64,000 bases of DNA from Aureispira anguillae (GCF_026000115.1 NZ_AP026867.1:2139501-2203500), one strand, 5' to 3'. Positions 11,088 through 21,164 are shown, counted from the first letter of the stretch. The notes: generated from the letters alone by a model not told the origin. Translations and numbers: made by a program.

Positions 11088-11095
11088 CAAAGATA
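11088..11095 (-). promoter_or_regulatory. -7 box upstream of the RNase H gene
   Basis: On the minus strand TATCTTTG, a perfect match to TAnnTTTG, lies 41-48 bp before the start codon. No good TTTG was found at the usual distance upstream. Confidence 0.4.
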
Positions 11096-11162
11096 TTTAT
11101 TTTTGATGAAAAAAACTTGGGATGGACTAGGAGTTGTTGTTTACATGAAGGATAAGTATTGC

Positions 11163-12569
11163 TTATCCAGTTGTGATTTTTGCAATTTGTTTTAAAAACC
11201 AGTCTCGTTCTGTTAAGGGAGTTAAGGTTTCGATTTCTTTTTTTAGAAGCTCCTGCGCTTTTTTGTCATAAGAGGGGGTGTCAATCATCTTTTGGATTAA
11301 ATAAATTATATTCTGATATACTTTTTTGTGATAAGCTATAATTGAATTGCGTTGCAAATAACGTGTAAAACTGCCCAATAAAGCTTCTAAAGCATCAATG
11401 CTTTTTTCTTCGTAATAAATTTCTAATAACATAGTTTTGGCATCTAAGTTTAGAAAAATATCATCGTATTCTATTTGTTGCAATAGCTGTTGGGCTTCAT
11501 AATATTTCTTTTTATTAAAATATAATTTTGCAGTTGTGTAATGAACATAATTGGCTTTGTAGGCTGTCGGCAAATAGTTGGCGTAGTTTTTTATAAATTG
11601 GGCAACCCAATCAAATTCTTTTAATTTTAATCCTGCTGAAGTAATGTTTAAATAAGTAAAGCGACTGAGCTTTTTATGGTAGAGTAAGGCTCCTTGCTCT
11701 AAGCCCCACTTATACCATTCAAATACCTTTAGTTGGTATGCCTTTGCATCCATGTTGATTCGTTTAATGCAATAATTAATTAAAATTAATAACATTCCCC
11801 GTTTTTCAGAAGCGTTTAATTTATCATTGTTGACGAGAAACAACTGCTCTGCTTTTTGAAAGTAAGCTTCTTTATCTAACTGTATGAGTGCTTGGTAGGC
11901 GTTGTAATATAATTGTACAATAGGATGCTTGTTTTCTTGAGCGTGAATTAGCAAGCTGTCAAGCATAGGAATGCTATATTCTTGTTGCCGAACATTTCGA
12001 TGCGTCATTGCAATGCAAGCATATTTTAAGGTTGCAATACTATAAAAATCGGTTAGGTGTTCAAATAATATTGGCAAATTAGTTTGAATGGTTCTTTGTT
12101 GGGTTCCGACCAACTCAAAAGCTTCTTTTTCTAATAGAAAATACTGTAAGGTTTCTTCTGCATTACTAAGTGGACTGTTTGCTTTTGTTGCTTTTAATTT
12201 TTGAAGTTCTTGAGTAGCCATTTGATCCAGTTGCCGATTCTTTAGGCTTTCAATGGTGCTCTTATTTAAATTAAATCCTTCTAAAACCAACAAATTATAG
12301 CCAATAAATTCTTTAAGAGATTTTAAAGCATAACTCATTAGTATATTTTGTTTTGCTTCATGATATAGTTCGTTGGGATATACAGCATTGAATACCCGTT
12401 TTTTTAGAACAGTAACTTTGGTTATTTTTCGTCTACTAGACAGGTAATCAAATAGTTTAACTACTTCTTGGTTTTGGTTGTGGATAGGAGAGTTTATCCA
12501 GCGTTTTAGCTGCCTTAGTTCAGCTTTATTAAGCGTTAAGTAGAGTTGAATGAGTCGGCTTTGTATCAT
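11163..12569 (-). CDS. Unrecognised helical-repeat protein
   Basis: About 468 residues from MIQSRLIQLY at 12569; an ATG 15 bp upstream is also in frame. There is no signal peptide or membrane segment. The protein is rich in Leu, Lys, Gln and Tyr and looks all-helical. TPR-like pairs appear toward the C-terminus (AKLYFNKKKYYEAQQLLQQI near 345-365). The N-terminus, with LNKAELRQLKRWINSPIHNQN, resembles a family I have the impression is common in Saprospirales genomes without known function. I cannot assign a role. The neighbours (RNase H and a T9SS propeller protein) do not help. Confidence 0.6.
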   Translation of the reverse strand: MIQSRLIQLYLTLNKAELRQLKRWINSPIHNQNQEVVKLFDYLSSRRKITKVTVLKKRVFNAVYPNELYHEAKQNILMSYALKSLKEFIGYNLLVLEGFNLNKSTIESLKNRQLDQMATQELQKLKATKANSPLSNAEETLQYFLLEKEAFELVGTQQRTIQTNLPILFEHLTDFYSIATLKYACIAMTHRNVRQQEYSIPMLDSLLIHAQENKHPIVQLYYNAYQALIQLDKEAYFQKAEQLFLVNNDKLNASEKRGMLLILINYCIKRINMDAKAYQLKVFEWYKWGLEQGALLYHKKLSRFTYLNITSAGLKLKEFDWVAQFIKNYANYLPTAYKANYVHYTTAKLYFNKKKYYEAQQLLQQIEYDDIFLNLDAKTMLLEIYYEEKSIDALEALLGSFTRYLQRNSIIAYHKKVYQNIIYLIQKMIDTPSYDKKAQELLKKEIETLTPLTERDWFLKQIAKITTG

Positions 12570-12622
12570 GTTACAATAATACAAAACTTACCATAAAATC
12601 CCAATATTTTTTATTTTTTGTC

Positions 12623-12654
12623 GTTGTTCTTGCTATTCTATTATAGTATGTTTG
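12623..12654 (+). promoter_or_regulatory. Candidate promoter of the SBBP protein
   Basis: GTTG, 20 bases, then TATGTTTG (a perfect TAnnTTTG -7 element). The start codon is about 118 bp downstream, giving a long leader. Confidence 0.45.
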
Positions 12655-12771
12655 TAATAGACAGTATCAGAAAAAGATGTTTTAGTAGGCATAGCATTTC
12701 ATGAACTGTGTTTTGTGATAATGCCTATTAATTAATGATTGATCGAACAACCTTATTCCATAAAAATAAAG

Positions 12772-15700
12772 ATGATGAAAGACATACTTAGGTTAATATT
12801 TAGTTTATGCATATTAGTTACTGGAAATTATCTATATGCCCAAGATATAGAGTGGGTTGCCCAATTTGGAGGTTCTTCCTATGACAAAGGCAATTCGATT
12901 GCTATGGATACTTTGGGAAATGTGTACACTGTAGGTTATTTTCGTGGAACAGTAGACTTTGATCCTAGTGCAGGAGTGCATAATCTTTCGGCTTTGGGAA
13001 ACACCAGTGATATTTTTATTCAAAAATTAGACCCTTCTGGAAACCTAATTTGGGTAAAATCAATAGGAGGAAACCATGCAGATAGAGGATTGTCTATAGC
13101 AATTGACGCAGTAGGCGATGTGTATTTAACAGGTTTTGTAAGGGGAGCGGTAGATTTTGATCCAGGACCAGGTACAACAATACTTCCTGCTAGTAATTTA
13201 GTGGATTATTTTGTGCTAAAGCTAAATAGTAATGGCGATTTTTTATGGGCGAAATCAGCCGCTGCTCCATCTAGCAAGAGAGGGAATGACTTAACAATAG
13301 ATCAAGATAACAATGTATTAATTACAGGGTATTTTCACGATACGGTAGACTTTAGTTTTGGAGCTGCTCCACTAGATTTGATTTCCAATGGCTCTGCGGA
13401 TGTTTTTATCCAAAAAATAGACCCTAGTGGTCATGTGATTTGGGCGAAATCGTTTGGAGGAACTTATTTAGATTATACCTTCTCTATAACAACAGATACT
13501 TTAGGGAATGTATATACAACAGGTTATTTTAACGATACGGTAGATTTTGATCCAGGTCTAGGTACGGCAATAGATGCAGGAAAAGATGATATTTTTATTC
13601 AGAAATTGGATTCTGCGGGCAATTTTCTTTGGGTAAAAACAATGAAAAGGGCTTCGATAGGAGGGGTAACGAATATTGGTAAATCTATTGTTATAGATCA
13701 GGGAGGAAATATTTACAGCACTGGATTTTTTAGTGATACGGTAGATTTTGATCCAGGGGCAGGAATCACCAATATTCCAACACAAATTCAAGGAAAACTT
13801 TATGTTCAAAAATTGGACCCTTCTGGTAACTTGGCTTGGGTAAAAACATTAGAAGATGTGCCTAATTCTGGAGAAAGAGCGGAAGCTATTGCCGTTAATG
13901 AGTTAGGAGATGTTTATGTAACGGGGCATTTTTATGGCACCTCAGATTTTGACCCTGGATTTGGAATTCATGAATTAACCAGCAATGGTAGTGTGAATAT
14001 TTTTGTATTAAAATTAGATGCTAGCGGTAATTTTCTTTGGACAAATTCTTTTGGCGGGCCTTTGCCCAATTCATCGATAGAAGGTGTTGATCTGTTAGTG
14101 GCTCCCACCAATCACCTTTATCTTACAGGAGAGGCCTCTTCGGTTGTATATTGGGAAACAGATACCTTAACTTCTAATGGATTATCGGACGCTTTTGTAT
14201 TAAAGCTAAAAGATTTTACGAGCTATATTAAGGGCAATGTTTATTATGATACCAATCTTAACTGTAGCAAAAATATAGGCGAGCAAGAAATGGGTGGTTT
14301 TTTAATAGTAGCCACCAATACAAGCAGTAATTTAACCTATTATGGTACGACAGATGCCATGGGAAATTACTCCATTGCAGTAGACACAGGCAATTATACT
14401 GTTAATGCAGTTTTCTCTAATCCCTATTGGGGAGCCTGTAATAACCCTAGTTCTTTATTTGTGGATAGTCTCTATAGAAATTATGCCTTGGATTTTGGTT
14501 TGGAGGCCTTGATTGCTTGCCCAATGTTGCAAGTTGATATTGCAGCGCCTTTTTTGCGAAATACATCTTTTGGGAGTTTTTATAGTGTTTCTTATTGTAA
14601 TAATGGAACTGTAGATGCTCTTAATGGGAGGGTTGAAGTAGAAATCGATACTTTATTGCAGGTATTGAGTACTAGTATACCCATTGCTAGTCAAAATGGC
14701 AATATTTATACCTTTGATTTGGACACGATTCCTTTTAATACCTGCGATGCTTTTCAAATACAAGTTTTAGCTGATTCTTCGGTCACTTTTGATCAAACGA
14801 TTTGCTCTAAGGTTCATATCTATCCAGATTCAATATGTATTCCCAATTACTGGAATGGAGCGGTGATTTCTCCTGTTGCAGTTTGTGAAAATGACACGGT
14901 CTTTTTTAAACTATTTAATACAGGATTAGCTCCTTTTGGCGCAAAAGATTATTATGTTTTTGAAGATCATATTATTATGGATGTGGATAATAGTGGCGTT
15001 ATTAATAATGGGGATTCTCTAGTTATTGCTGTTGCAGCAGATACAGGCAAAACTTATCGAATTATGATTCCGCAAGAATCGGGTTTTCCTGCTTTGCTTG
15101 GAGATAGCATCGCAACGATTGCAATAGAGGGCTGTGTTCCAGACTCAATGGGAATGTTTAGTACCAATTTTATGACACAATTTTCAAATGGAAGTAGCGT
15201 CCCTTTTACAGCAATTGATTGTCAACCAGCGATTGGGTCTTTTGATCCTAATGATAAATCTGCTCAACCAGTAGGTTATGGAACGCAGCATTATATTGAA
15301 CAATATACCGCATTAGATTTTAAGATTAGATTTCAGAATACAGGAACAGATACGGCATTTAATGTCGTTATTAGAGATACTATTTCTGATTATTTAGATA
15401 TAGAGCATATTCAAATGGGGGCGAGTAGTCATCCCTATTCTTGGAGAATTTATGGGCAAGGCATTTTGGAAATAACCTTTAGTAACATCGAACTCCCAGA
15501 TAGCAATGTTAATGAATTGGCTTCCCACGGTTTTGTTCGGTATCGTATTGAGCAAAAAGCAGGCAATCCAATTGGTAGCATCATAAATAATACAGCGAGT
15601 ATTTATTTTGATTACAATCTACCCATTGTAACCAATACAACTTGGCATGTTGTCGGTCAAGATTTTGTGCCGATTACGATTGCCATTGATAAAATATACC

Positions 15701-15948
15701 ATTCGGAAATTGAAGTGAAGGTTTTTCCCAACCCCTTTAAGGCACAAAGTCAAATTTTTGTTGGTCAACATTTTGAAGCGCTTGAAATTTCGGTGTTTGA
15801 TGTAATGGGACGAAACGTTCAGACAACAAAGGGAAGGGGGAACCAATTAATATTGCGCAGAGATAATTTGGAAGAAGGTCTTTACTTCTATCGTTTAGAA
15901 GGAGATGGAAAACGGATAACCACAGGGCGAATAATTATACATAATTAG
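12772..15948 (+). CDS. Large secreted SBBP beta-propeller protein with DUF7619-like and T9SS domains
   Basis: The start at 12772 (MMKDILRLIF) gives a signal peptide ending YLYAQ. The first ~480 residues hold about seven SBBP-type repeats of some 60-70 residues (units such as DTLGNVYTVGYFRGTVDFDP and IFIQKLDPSGNLIWVKS), expected to fold as a beta-propeller. A SdrD/CNA-like beta module follows (GNVYYDTNLNC, TDAMGNYSIAVDTGNYTV). Near 830-990 lies a conserved domain beginning DPNDKSAQPVGYG and ending NTASIYFDYNLPI, which matches DUF7619 of Bacteroidota surface proteins. The last ~80 residues are a T9SS sorting domain (KVFPNPFKAQSQIFV, LEEGLYFYRLEG). It is probably a surface-exposed protein; the ligand is unknown. 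Confidence 0.8.
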   Translation: MMKDILRLIFSLCILVTGNYLYAQDIEWVAQFGGSSYDKGNSIAMDTLGNVYTVGYFRGTVDFDPSAGVHNLSALGNTSDIFIQKLDPSGNLIWVKSIGGNHADRGLSIAIDAVGDVYLTGFVRGAVDFDPGPGTTILPASNLVDYFVLKLNSNGDFLWAKSAAAPSSKRGNDLTIDQDNNVLITGYFHDTVDFSFGAAPLDLISNGSADVFIQKIDPSGHVIWAKSFGGTYLDYTFSITTDTLGNVYTTGYFNDTVDFDPGLGTAIDAGKDDIFIQKLDSAGNFLWVKTMKRASIGGVTNIGKSIVIDQGGNIYSTGFFSDTVDFDPGAGITNIPTQIQGKLYVQKLDPSGNLAWVKTLEDVPNSGERAEAIAVNELGDVYVTGHFYGTSDFDPGFGIHELTSNGSVNIFVLKLDASGNFLWTNSFGGPLPNSSIEGVDLLVAPTNHLYLTGEASSVVYWETDTLTSNGLSDAFVLKLKDFTSYIKGNVYYDTNLNCSKNIGEQEMGGFLIVATNTSSNLTYYGTTDAMGNYSIAVDTGNYTVNAVFSNPYWGACNNPSSLFVDSLYRNYALDFGLEALIACPMLQVDIAAPFLRNTSFGSFYSVSYCNNGTVDALNGRVEVEIDTLLQVLSTSIPIASQNGNIYTFDLDTIPFNTCDAFQIQVLADSSVTFDQTICSKVHIYPDSICIPNYWNGAVISPVAVCENDTVFFKLFNTGLAPFGAKDYYVFEDHIIMDVDNSGVINNGDSLVIAVAADTGKTYRIMIPQESGFPALLGDSIATIAIEGCVPDSMGMFSTNFMTQFSNGSSVPFTAIDCQPAIGSFDPNDKSAQPVGYGTQHYIEQYTALDFKIRFQNTGTDTAFNVVIRDTISDYLDIEHIQMGASSHPYSWRIYGQGILEITFSNIELPDSNVNELASHGFVRYRIEQKAGNPIGSIINNTASIYFDYNLPIVTNTTWHVVGQDFVPITIAIDKIYHSEIEVKVFPNPFKAQSQIFVGQHFEALEISVFDVMGRNVQTTKGRGNQLILRRDNLEEGLYFYRLEGDGKRITTGRIIIHN

Positions 15949-16036
15949 TGAATTTTAGACCAATACATATAATTGAGTTCTTAGGGTAGAATTTTTATAA
16001 AAAAACCTCCATTTTATCAAAAACAAAGCCCAAAAA

Positions 16037-16065
16037 GGCTGTCAGAAATTGTTATTCTGGCAGCC
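16037..16065 (-). terminator. Terminator of the 16.1-16.7 kb lipoprotein gene
   Basis: Arms GGCTGTCAGAA (16037-16047) and TTCTGGCAGCC (16055-16065) pair over 11 bp with one G-U. Read on the minus strand, TTTTT follows the stem. It fits the end of the minus-strand lipoprotein gene and lies in a convergent gap. Confidence 0.75.
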
Positions 16066-16105
16066 TACTTAAAATATCCCTTATCCTGAATGGAGTGCTG
16101 TTGCT

Positions 16106-16726
16106 TTACTGTTTTTGAAATACAAAACGCTGGACATATTCTACAGGAATGGGACTGTAGCTTTGAGCGTCCCAACCAACAGCATAGCTATCTAGGATGA
16201 TTTCATCCGATTTTAAACTAACTATTTTTAAACGGGAATATTGTGGCCCTCCACACCTTGCTGAAGGAGGGACAGGAGTAGAACAGTAAAGCTGTCCAAT
16301 GTCCAAAAAGCGAGTTTGGCAATTAACCTTATACATTGCATGATAACATTCATGGGGAGTATTAGGGGTGTAATCTAGCAGATTAAACCCTGTAGGATCA
16401 ACCCAATCTAATCGGATTTTTTCTTGAGTAAACCGTAGACTATCTGGCAGATATAAATACAACATATTAGGCGTTGTTGGATTGCCTTGAGCATCCAAAA
16501 TAGAGGAAACTAGCCATGTTCCTTGTAATTTAAGATGGCATAAATTATCCTCCTCAGCTATCTGAGATAAACCATCTGTTGTGGTCAAGGCTAATTTGGA
16601 ATGAAGAGGAGCTTGGTCTATTGTAGGGCTGTCATCATTTTTAGGGGTAAGAATTTCATTCGGTTGACAGCTAATCAGTGTGAATAAAATTGCAACTGTG
16701 CTGAAAAAATTAAATTTCCGTTTCAT
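16106..16726 (-). CDS. Lipoprotein of unknown function
   Basis: 206 residues with an SPII signal and lipobox ending at Cys20 (FTLISC). The mature part resembles lipocalin-like small Bacteroidota lipoproteins: LQGTWLVSSILDAQGNPTTP near 70-90, with alternating beta strands. Four or more cysteines are present in the mature part (CHL, CYHAMYKVNC, YCSTPVPPSARC), so disulfides are possible. I cannot name the family. It has its own terminator and no operon partners. Confidence 0.6.
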   Translation of the reverse strand: MKRKFNFFSTVAILFTLISCQPNEILTPKNDDSPTIDQAPLHSKLALTTTDGLSQIAEEDNLCHLKLQGTWLVSSILDAQGNPTTPNMLYLYLPDSLRFTQEKIRLDWVDPTGFNLLDYTPNTPHECYHAMYKVNCQTRFLDIGQLYCSTPVPPSARCGGPQYSRLKIVSLKSDEIILDSYAVGWDAQSYSPIPVEYVQRFVFQKQ

Positions 16727-16921
16727 AAAAATTGTACTGTTTAAACGTTTAGAATAGATTACCGTACAAAGTTATGTGATTAGCAGGTTGTTGTAAATGC
16801 AAAAAGTTAGAATAGAGTTGCAAAAATAAAACTTATTAAGTTGACTGTTAGGTGTTTAGTGTTTTGATTTTTGCTTTACTTTCTTGTGTTTTTGTTTTAC
16901 TCATTTAATGTTTTTGTGGGT

Positions 16922-17734
16922 TTAATATCTGAATTCTGACCTAAATTTACTAGGAGTACCTCCTAGATGTTTCTTAAAGAAGTTAGAAAAATGGGCAGGT
17001 TCTAAAAAGTCCAACTGATAAGCAATTTCCTTGACAGACATTTCACTGTGAACAATAAGTCGTTTGGCTTCTAGCAGCACTCGATTGATTAGGAATTTTT
17101 TAACAGACATTCCAGTTCGTTCTCGAACGATAGCATTTAGTTTGTTTAGAGAAATATTCATAGTCTGGGTATAATAATCCGCACTTTTTTCAATTAAATA
17201 ATTCTTTTCTGCTAGTGTTAGAAAGGTATTAAAATGCTCATTATTGGGGTTGTTTTCGGATTGGCTGTCTATACGTTGGTGCTTTTTGAGGATGGATATA
17301 TATAAATTTAGAACTGACAAAGCCGCAAATAACGAATCGTTTGAATTCGTGTTTTTATAAGATTCTAAAAACAAATAACTATTGGTTAATAAGGCTGCTT
17401 CCTCTTGGTTAATGGTAACTCCAACTTCAAAGTGTTGGTTATACTGAATAAAATTAAAGAAATTACTTAATAGCGGGTTGGAAGCAATTAGAAGCGGTTG
17501 AATCTTGATGACATAACCTTGAGAATCTTTAGAATGCTTGACTTGATGCAATTGGTGTGGAGCCACTAGCTGGATACTTGGTGGTTGTATATTGAATTCT
17601 TTAAAGTCAATTAGATGGGTGCCACTGCCAGCAAAAAAAAGAAATAATTCATAGTAAGTATGACGGTGGGGATCTAAATTACGTTCTTCTTTGCTTGTTT
17701 TTATCCGTACGATTTCGTAATGCTTAAACTCCAA
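16922..17734 (-). CDS. AraC family transcriptional regulator
   Basis: 270 residues. The N-terminal half is a cupin-like sensing domain (DPHRHTYYELFLFFAGSGTH near 22-41). The C-terminal ~100 residues carry two AraC helix-turn-helix motifs (SLNKLNAIVRERTGMSVKKF and SVKEIAYQLDFLEPAHFSNF, then FKKHLGGTPSKFR). Such proteins are usually activators that respond to a small molecule. It is a lone gene and the target is unclear; the divergent gene across a 417-bp gap is a VWA lipoprotein. Confidence 0.88.
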   Translation of the reverse strand: MEFKHYEIVRIKTSKEERNLDPHRHTYYELFLFFAGSGTHLIDFKEFNIQPPSIQLVAPHQLHQVKHSKDSQGYVIKIQPLLIASNPLLSNFFNFIQYNQHFEVGVTINQEEAALLTNSYLFLESYKNTNSNDSLFAALSVLNLYISILKKHQRIDSQSENNPNNEHFNTFLTLAEKNYLIEKSADYYTQTMNISLNKLNAIVRERTGMSVKKFLINRVLLEAKRLIVHSEMSVKEIAYQLDFLEPAHFSNFFKKHLGGTPSKFRSEFRY

Positions 17735-18151
17735 AAGGTTATTGATTTAAAAGTTAATTAAGTGGAACATTTTATGAGTTGGGGGAGGTGAAGAAAAGTT
17801 TTTTTTAAGTTGTTAATGGCAAGTGTTGAAAAGTAAAGAATTACAGAAATAGTTATTTAATATGGATGTATTTTTGTAAGTTTATTCTCTGTTGGCATGA
17901 ACCATAAAGTTTGCTTAACAACCCAAATTAGTTCTCACTAAGGTATAATAGTTTAGGAACAATTTTGTTGTAAAAAAAGCAAAAAAGCTTGCAAAAAAAT
18001 ATTAAAAAGCTTTTTAGTAAATCTAGAGGTAACATTTGCCAATTTAGAGTCATAGAGAGTTACCCAAACTATATTCTTTATTTTTACTTACTTATATATA
18101 AAGGTGTTAATAATAATTATCACGCTCCCATAAATAAACAATCATATCCTT
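17735..18151. other. Divergent intergenic region
   Basis: 417 bp between the AraC regulator and the VWA lipoprotein. It is AT-rich, with A- and T-tracts. A 71-codon frame starting from TTG (17989-18204) looks random. I see no clear promoter boxes or repeats. Confidence 0.5.
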
Positions 18152-19393
18152 ATGAAAAGAATACACTACTTTGTATGTGGCATTGCTTTTTTTTCTTTAG
18201 CTAGTTGTTCTAGTTTTGAAATGCCAAATAATGAAATGGTCAACGATACTTATGAAATTACAACCTTAGTAGCCCGTGGGGATGGAGAAATTTCTATCGG
18301 AAACGACAATAATGGAGCTTCTATTTCACAAGAACATTTAGGGGCAGAAGCAGGGACACTTACAGCAGGAGAATGGAATGATCTAAGCAATTGGAACTTC
18401 TGGGAATCTTTGATGCAGAAAGAAATGTTTTTTGAGTATCAAAGTTATTGGCAGTTTTTTCCTACTCAGCGTTATTCTATTTTGATAGAAGATAAAGGTG
18501 GTTTGCCTGTTGCCGATTGTATGGTTAAGTTGTTGGGAGAAAATCAAGACATATTATGGGAGGCAAAAACTAGTAATGTCGGGGTTGCTGAATTATGGGC
18601 GCAGCCTTTTTCGGAAGAAAAAAATCTAAAAAACACAATTGTTATCTCTTACAACGGAAAAGAATATTCGCTGGATAAGCCAACGACTTATACAAGAGGA
18701 GTTAATAATTTTAAATTGCCCATTCGGGCTTCTATCCCTCAAAATAATGCAGATATTATGTTTGTGGTAGATGCAACGGGTTCAATGGAGGATGAAATTG
18801 CTTATCTAAAAAAAGAATTAGAGGATGTTGTGGCGCAAGTAAAAATAAACCAGCCCGATTTAACGCTACAAATAGGTTCTGTTTTTTATAGAGATCAAGG
18901 AGATGAATACATCACTAGATCGACAGATTTATCTGCAAATACAGACCTTGCAATTGATTTTATTAACCAACAATCAGCTGACGGTGGAGGAGATTACCCT
19001 GAAGCGGTTGATGCTGCGTTGATAGAAGCAATTGATGAACAGAAGTGGTCTAAATCAGCGAAAACTCGTATTGTGTTTTTGATGTTGGATGCACCTCCTC
19101 ATCATGACAACAAAAGCCTTCGAAAATTACAAAAGATGATTCGAAAATCGGCAGCAAATGGTATTAAATTAATTCCTATTGCTTCTAGTGGAATTGACAA
19201 GGATACAGAATTTTTGATGCGTTTCTTTGCTTTGGCAACCAATGGGTCTTATGTTTTTATGACCGATCATAGTGGGGTCGGAAATGGGCATGTTGAACCT
19301 ACAGTAGGAGAGTATAAAGTAGAATATTTGAATGAATTGTTGACTCGTATTATAACTCAATCGATTCAATCTCCTGGAGATTGGGTTGAATAG
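18152..19393 (+). CDS. VWA-domain lipoprotein
   Basis: 413 residues with an SPII signal and lipobox SLASC at Cys19. Residues about 100-190 form a beta module resembling a carboxypeptidase-regulatory-like fold (GGLPVADCMVKLLGENQDI). Residues 200-390 are a von Willebrand factor A domain with a MIDAS motif DATGS (207-211) and the later DGGGDYPEAVD region that commonly supplies the Thr/Asp ligands. The likely role is metal-dependent protein or ligand binding in the envelope. A strong terminator follows. Confidence 0.85.
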   Translation: MKRIHYFVCGIAFFSLASCSSFEMPNNEMVNDTYEITTLVARGDGEISIGNDNNGASISQEHLGAEAGTLTAGEWNDLSNWNFWESLMQKEMFFEYQSYWQFFPTQRYSILIEDKGGLPVADCMVKLLGENQDILWEAKTSNVGVAELWAQPFSEEKNLKNTIVISYNGKEYSLDKPTTYTRGVNNFKLPIRASIPQNNADIMFVVDATGSMEDEIAYLKKELEDVVAQVKINQPDLTLQIGSVFYRDQGDEYITRSTDLSANTDLAIDFINQQSADGGGDYPEAVDAALIEAIDEQKWSKSAKTRIVFLMLDAPPHHDNKSLRKLQKMIRKSAANGIKLIPIASSGIDKDTEFLMRFFALATNGSYVFMTDHSGVGNGHVEPTVGEYKVEYLNELLTRIITQSIQSPGDWVE

Positions 19394-19425
19394 AAATACT
19401 ATGAGTTTTTATATAAGTTTTTATA

Positions 19426-19470
19426 AAAAGAACAAATGTGTTAAGACAAGACGCATTTGTTCTTTTTTTT
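19426..19470 (+). terminator. Terminator of the VWA lipoprotein gene
   Basis: AAAAGAACAAATGTG pairs with CGCATTTGTTCTTTT around a short loop and is followed by a T8 run. It is a textbook intrinsic terminator about 35 bp after the stop codon. Confidence 0.92.
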
Positions 19471-19634
19471 ACCATAAGGGCATAAATTGGGGAAAAGTAA
19501 TGCTGTGATTTAAAGTGTTAAGGGGTTGTTATCCATATTGTTAAGTAAGTGTTATTTCGTGTGGCTAATAAATGAAAATTTCAAATAGAAGCGTAAATTA
19601 AATGTTTTGAGAATTAACCTATGAACAATAATTT

Positions 19635-20852
19635 ATGATGAAAACTAAAATTAACCTAATTCAATCCATCACAGTTGTACTTATTTTGTTCTTGCTGATT
19701 GGATGTAATGCCGATGACCGTTCTTCTTCTGATAGAATTGCCCGCTTGGAGAGAGAAAAAGAAGATGGACCACAGAAGGATAACAAGCTTTCTGATGGCT
19801 TGCGAAATTCTATTGATTTCCTCAGTGAATTAACTTTTAAAAACCCTATTAATTACAAAAATCTGCAAATATTTATGATTAGTGGCACAACAACTGCCGA
19901 TAACATAAACTATGTATCTCTAAAACTTGCCATGGAGAAGAAGTGGGTAGAAGTTTTAGAAACTTCGGATGTGAACGAACTAAAAATAACGAACCACTCT
20001 AATAAAACAATTTTTATTAATGCAGGAGATATTGTAAAAGGAGGAAAACAGGATAGGACTTTAACCTATGACATGGTAATTGCGCCAAAGGCAAAGGAAG
20101 AGAAACTGTCTAGTTTTTGTGTTGAATCTGGACGATGGAGCAAGAGAGGGCAAGAGGACGTCGCTGGTTTTGAATCGAATAATAAAATGCTAACTTCTCG
20201 AAAGTTAAAAATTGCTTCAAAAAAATACAACAACCAAAGTCGAGTATGGTCAGAAGTTGCAGAGCAACAAGAAAAGCTGAATTACAACATTAGTCAACAT
20301 TACAGTACCAATGTTGATGTCAAAGCAAATGAATCGGCAAGTAGCCTTGAATTGACACTGGACAACAAGGAATTGAAGAGAATGAAAGAGAGTTATAAAG
20401 CACATTTTAGTAACTTGTTGGAGGAACAAAACATTGGACTTGCTTATGCCATTAATGGAGAATTGTATACCCTAGATATCTATAATAATAAGCAACTTTT
20501 TGTGGATCTATTTGAAAAACTGATGGATGCTTGCATTGTTGAGGCAATTACAGATTTGGATAGCCAACAAAAAAAATACAATTATTTATCGGTTCAAGAT
20601 TTGAAAAATTTATTAACCATTGATGCTACTGCAAAGGAAAATGCAAAAGATTTGAATGCTAGAACTCGTTGGATTTCAAAAGAGGATAAAGAAAAGATAA
20701 TTTTTACTTCCTTAGACAAAGAGAATAACCTAAAGTGGATACATAGAAACATCATCGTAAAAGATGATACCAATACCTCTATTATTCCTAACCACCAAAT
20801 TCAAAACGACAATGTAGAGGAAGCCACAGAAGAGGTTATGGACGAATATTAG
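19635..20852 (+). CDS. ARPP-1 domain lipoprotein
   Basis: 405 residues with a lipobox at Cys24 (LLIGC). Residues about 60-300 match the ARPP-1 domain (ARG and rhodanese-phosphatase superfamily-associated protein): NLQIFMISGTT, then LKLAMEKKWVEVLETSDVNE, INAGDIVKGGKQDRTLTYD and SSFCVESGRWSKRG. The G-x-x-x-x-G-G-K-Q-[DN]-R core and the CVE.GRW motif are typical. The biochemical function of ARPP-1 is unknown. The C-terminal tail is acidic. A strong terminator follows, so it is probably a single-gene transcript despite its VWA lipoprotein neighbour. Confidence 0.8.
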   Translation: MMKTKINLIQSITVVLILFLLIGCNADDRSSSDRIARLEREKEDGPQKDNKLSDGLRNSIDFLSELTFKNPINYKNLQIFMISGTTTADNINYVSLKLAMEKKWVEVLETSDVNELKITNHSNKTIFINAGDIVKGGKQDRTLTYDMVIAPKAKEEKLSSFCVESGRWSKRGQEDVAGFESNNKMLTSRKLKIASKKYNNQSRVWSEVAEQQEKLNYNISQHYSTNVDVKANESASSLELTLDNKELKRMKESYKAHFSNLLEEQNIGLAYAINGELYTLDIYNNKQLFVDLFEKLMDACIVEAITDLDSQQKKYNYLSVQDLKNLLTIDATAKENAKDLNARTRWISKEDKEKIIFTSLDKENNLKWIHRNIIVKDDTNTSIIPNHQIQNDNVEEATEEVMDEY

Positions 20853-20910
20853 TTTTTAATTGTTTATTTGTCAGTTGATTATACTTTTAGGTAGAGTGCT
20901 AAATCATGCT

Positions 20911-20959
20911 AGGGCTCAAAAAAAATAGAATTAGTCTATCTTTTTTGAGTCCTTTTTTC
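20911..20959 (+). terminator. Terminator of the ARPP-1 lipoprotein gene
   Basis: AGGGCTCAAAAAAAATAGA pairs with TCTATCTTTTTTGAGTCCT with one or two imperfect pairs, then TTTTTCTTTTT. It lies about 60 bp after the stop. Confidence 0.85.
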
Positions 20960-21090
20960 TTTTTGATTCGTATAAAATGTAGTACATTATGCTTACTCCA
21001 ATAAAAAACGACCTTTAATCAAAGGTTTAACTCTAATAAGAAAGAACATATCAACGGTCAAAGCAGTCTAAAGAACACTATTTGGAAGTT

Positions 21091-21120
21091 TTTGAAACCA
21101 ATAGAATCTTTGTATCTTTG
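21091..21120 (+). promoter_or_regulatory. dusB promoter
   Basis: TTTG at 21091-21094, 18 bases, then TATCTTTG at 21113-21120. Both boxes match the Bacteroidota sigma-ABfr consensus. The start codon is about 45 bp after the -7 box. Confidence 0.75.
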
Positions 21121-21164
21121 TGCGCTACGTTATTATCTTTTTATACAAACAGGACTTATAATTT

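Noticed and set aside
17989-18204. 71-codon plus-strand frame before the VWA lipoprotein
   Set aside because: It begins with TTG, has low-complexity Phe/Tyr/Asn content and overlaps the start of the clear lipoprotein gene. There is no family resemblance.
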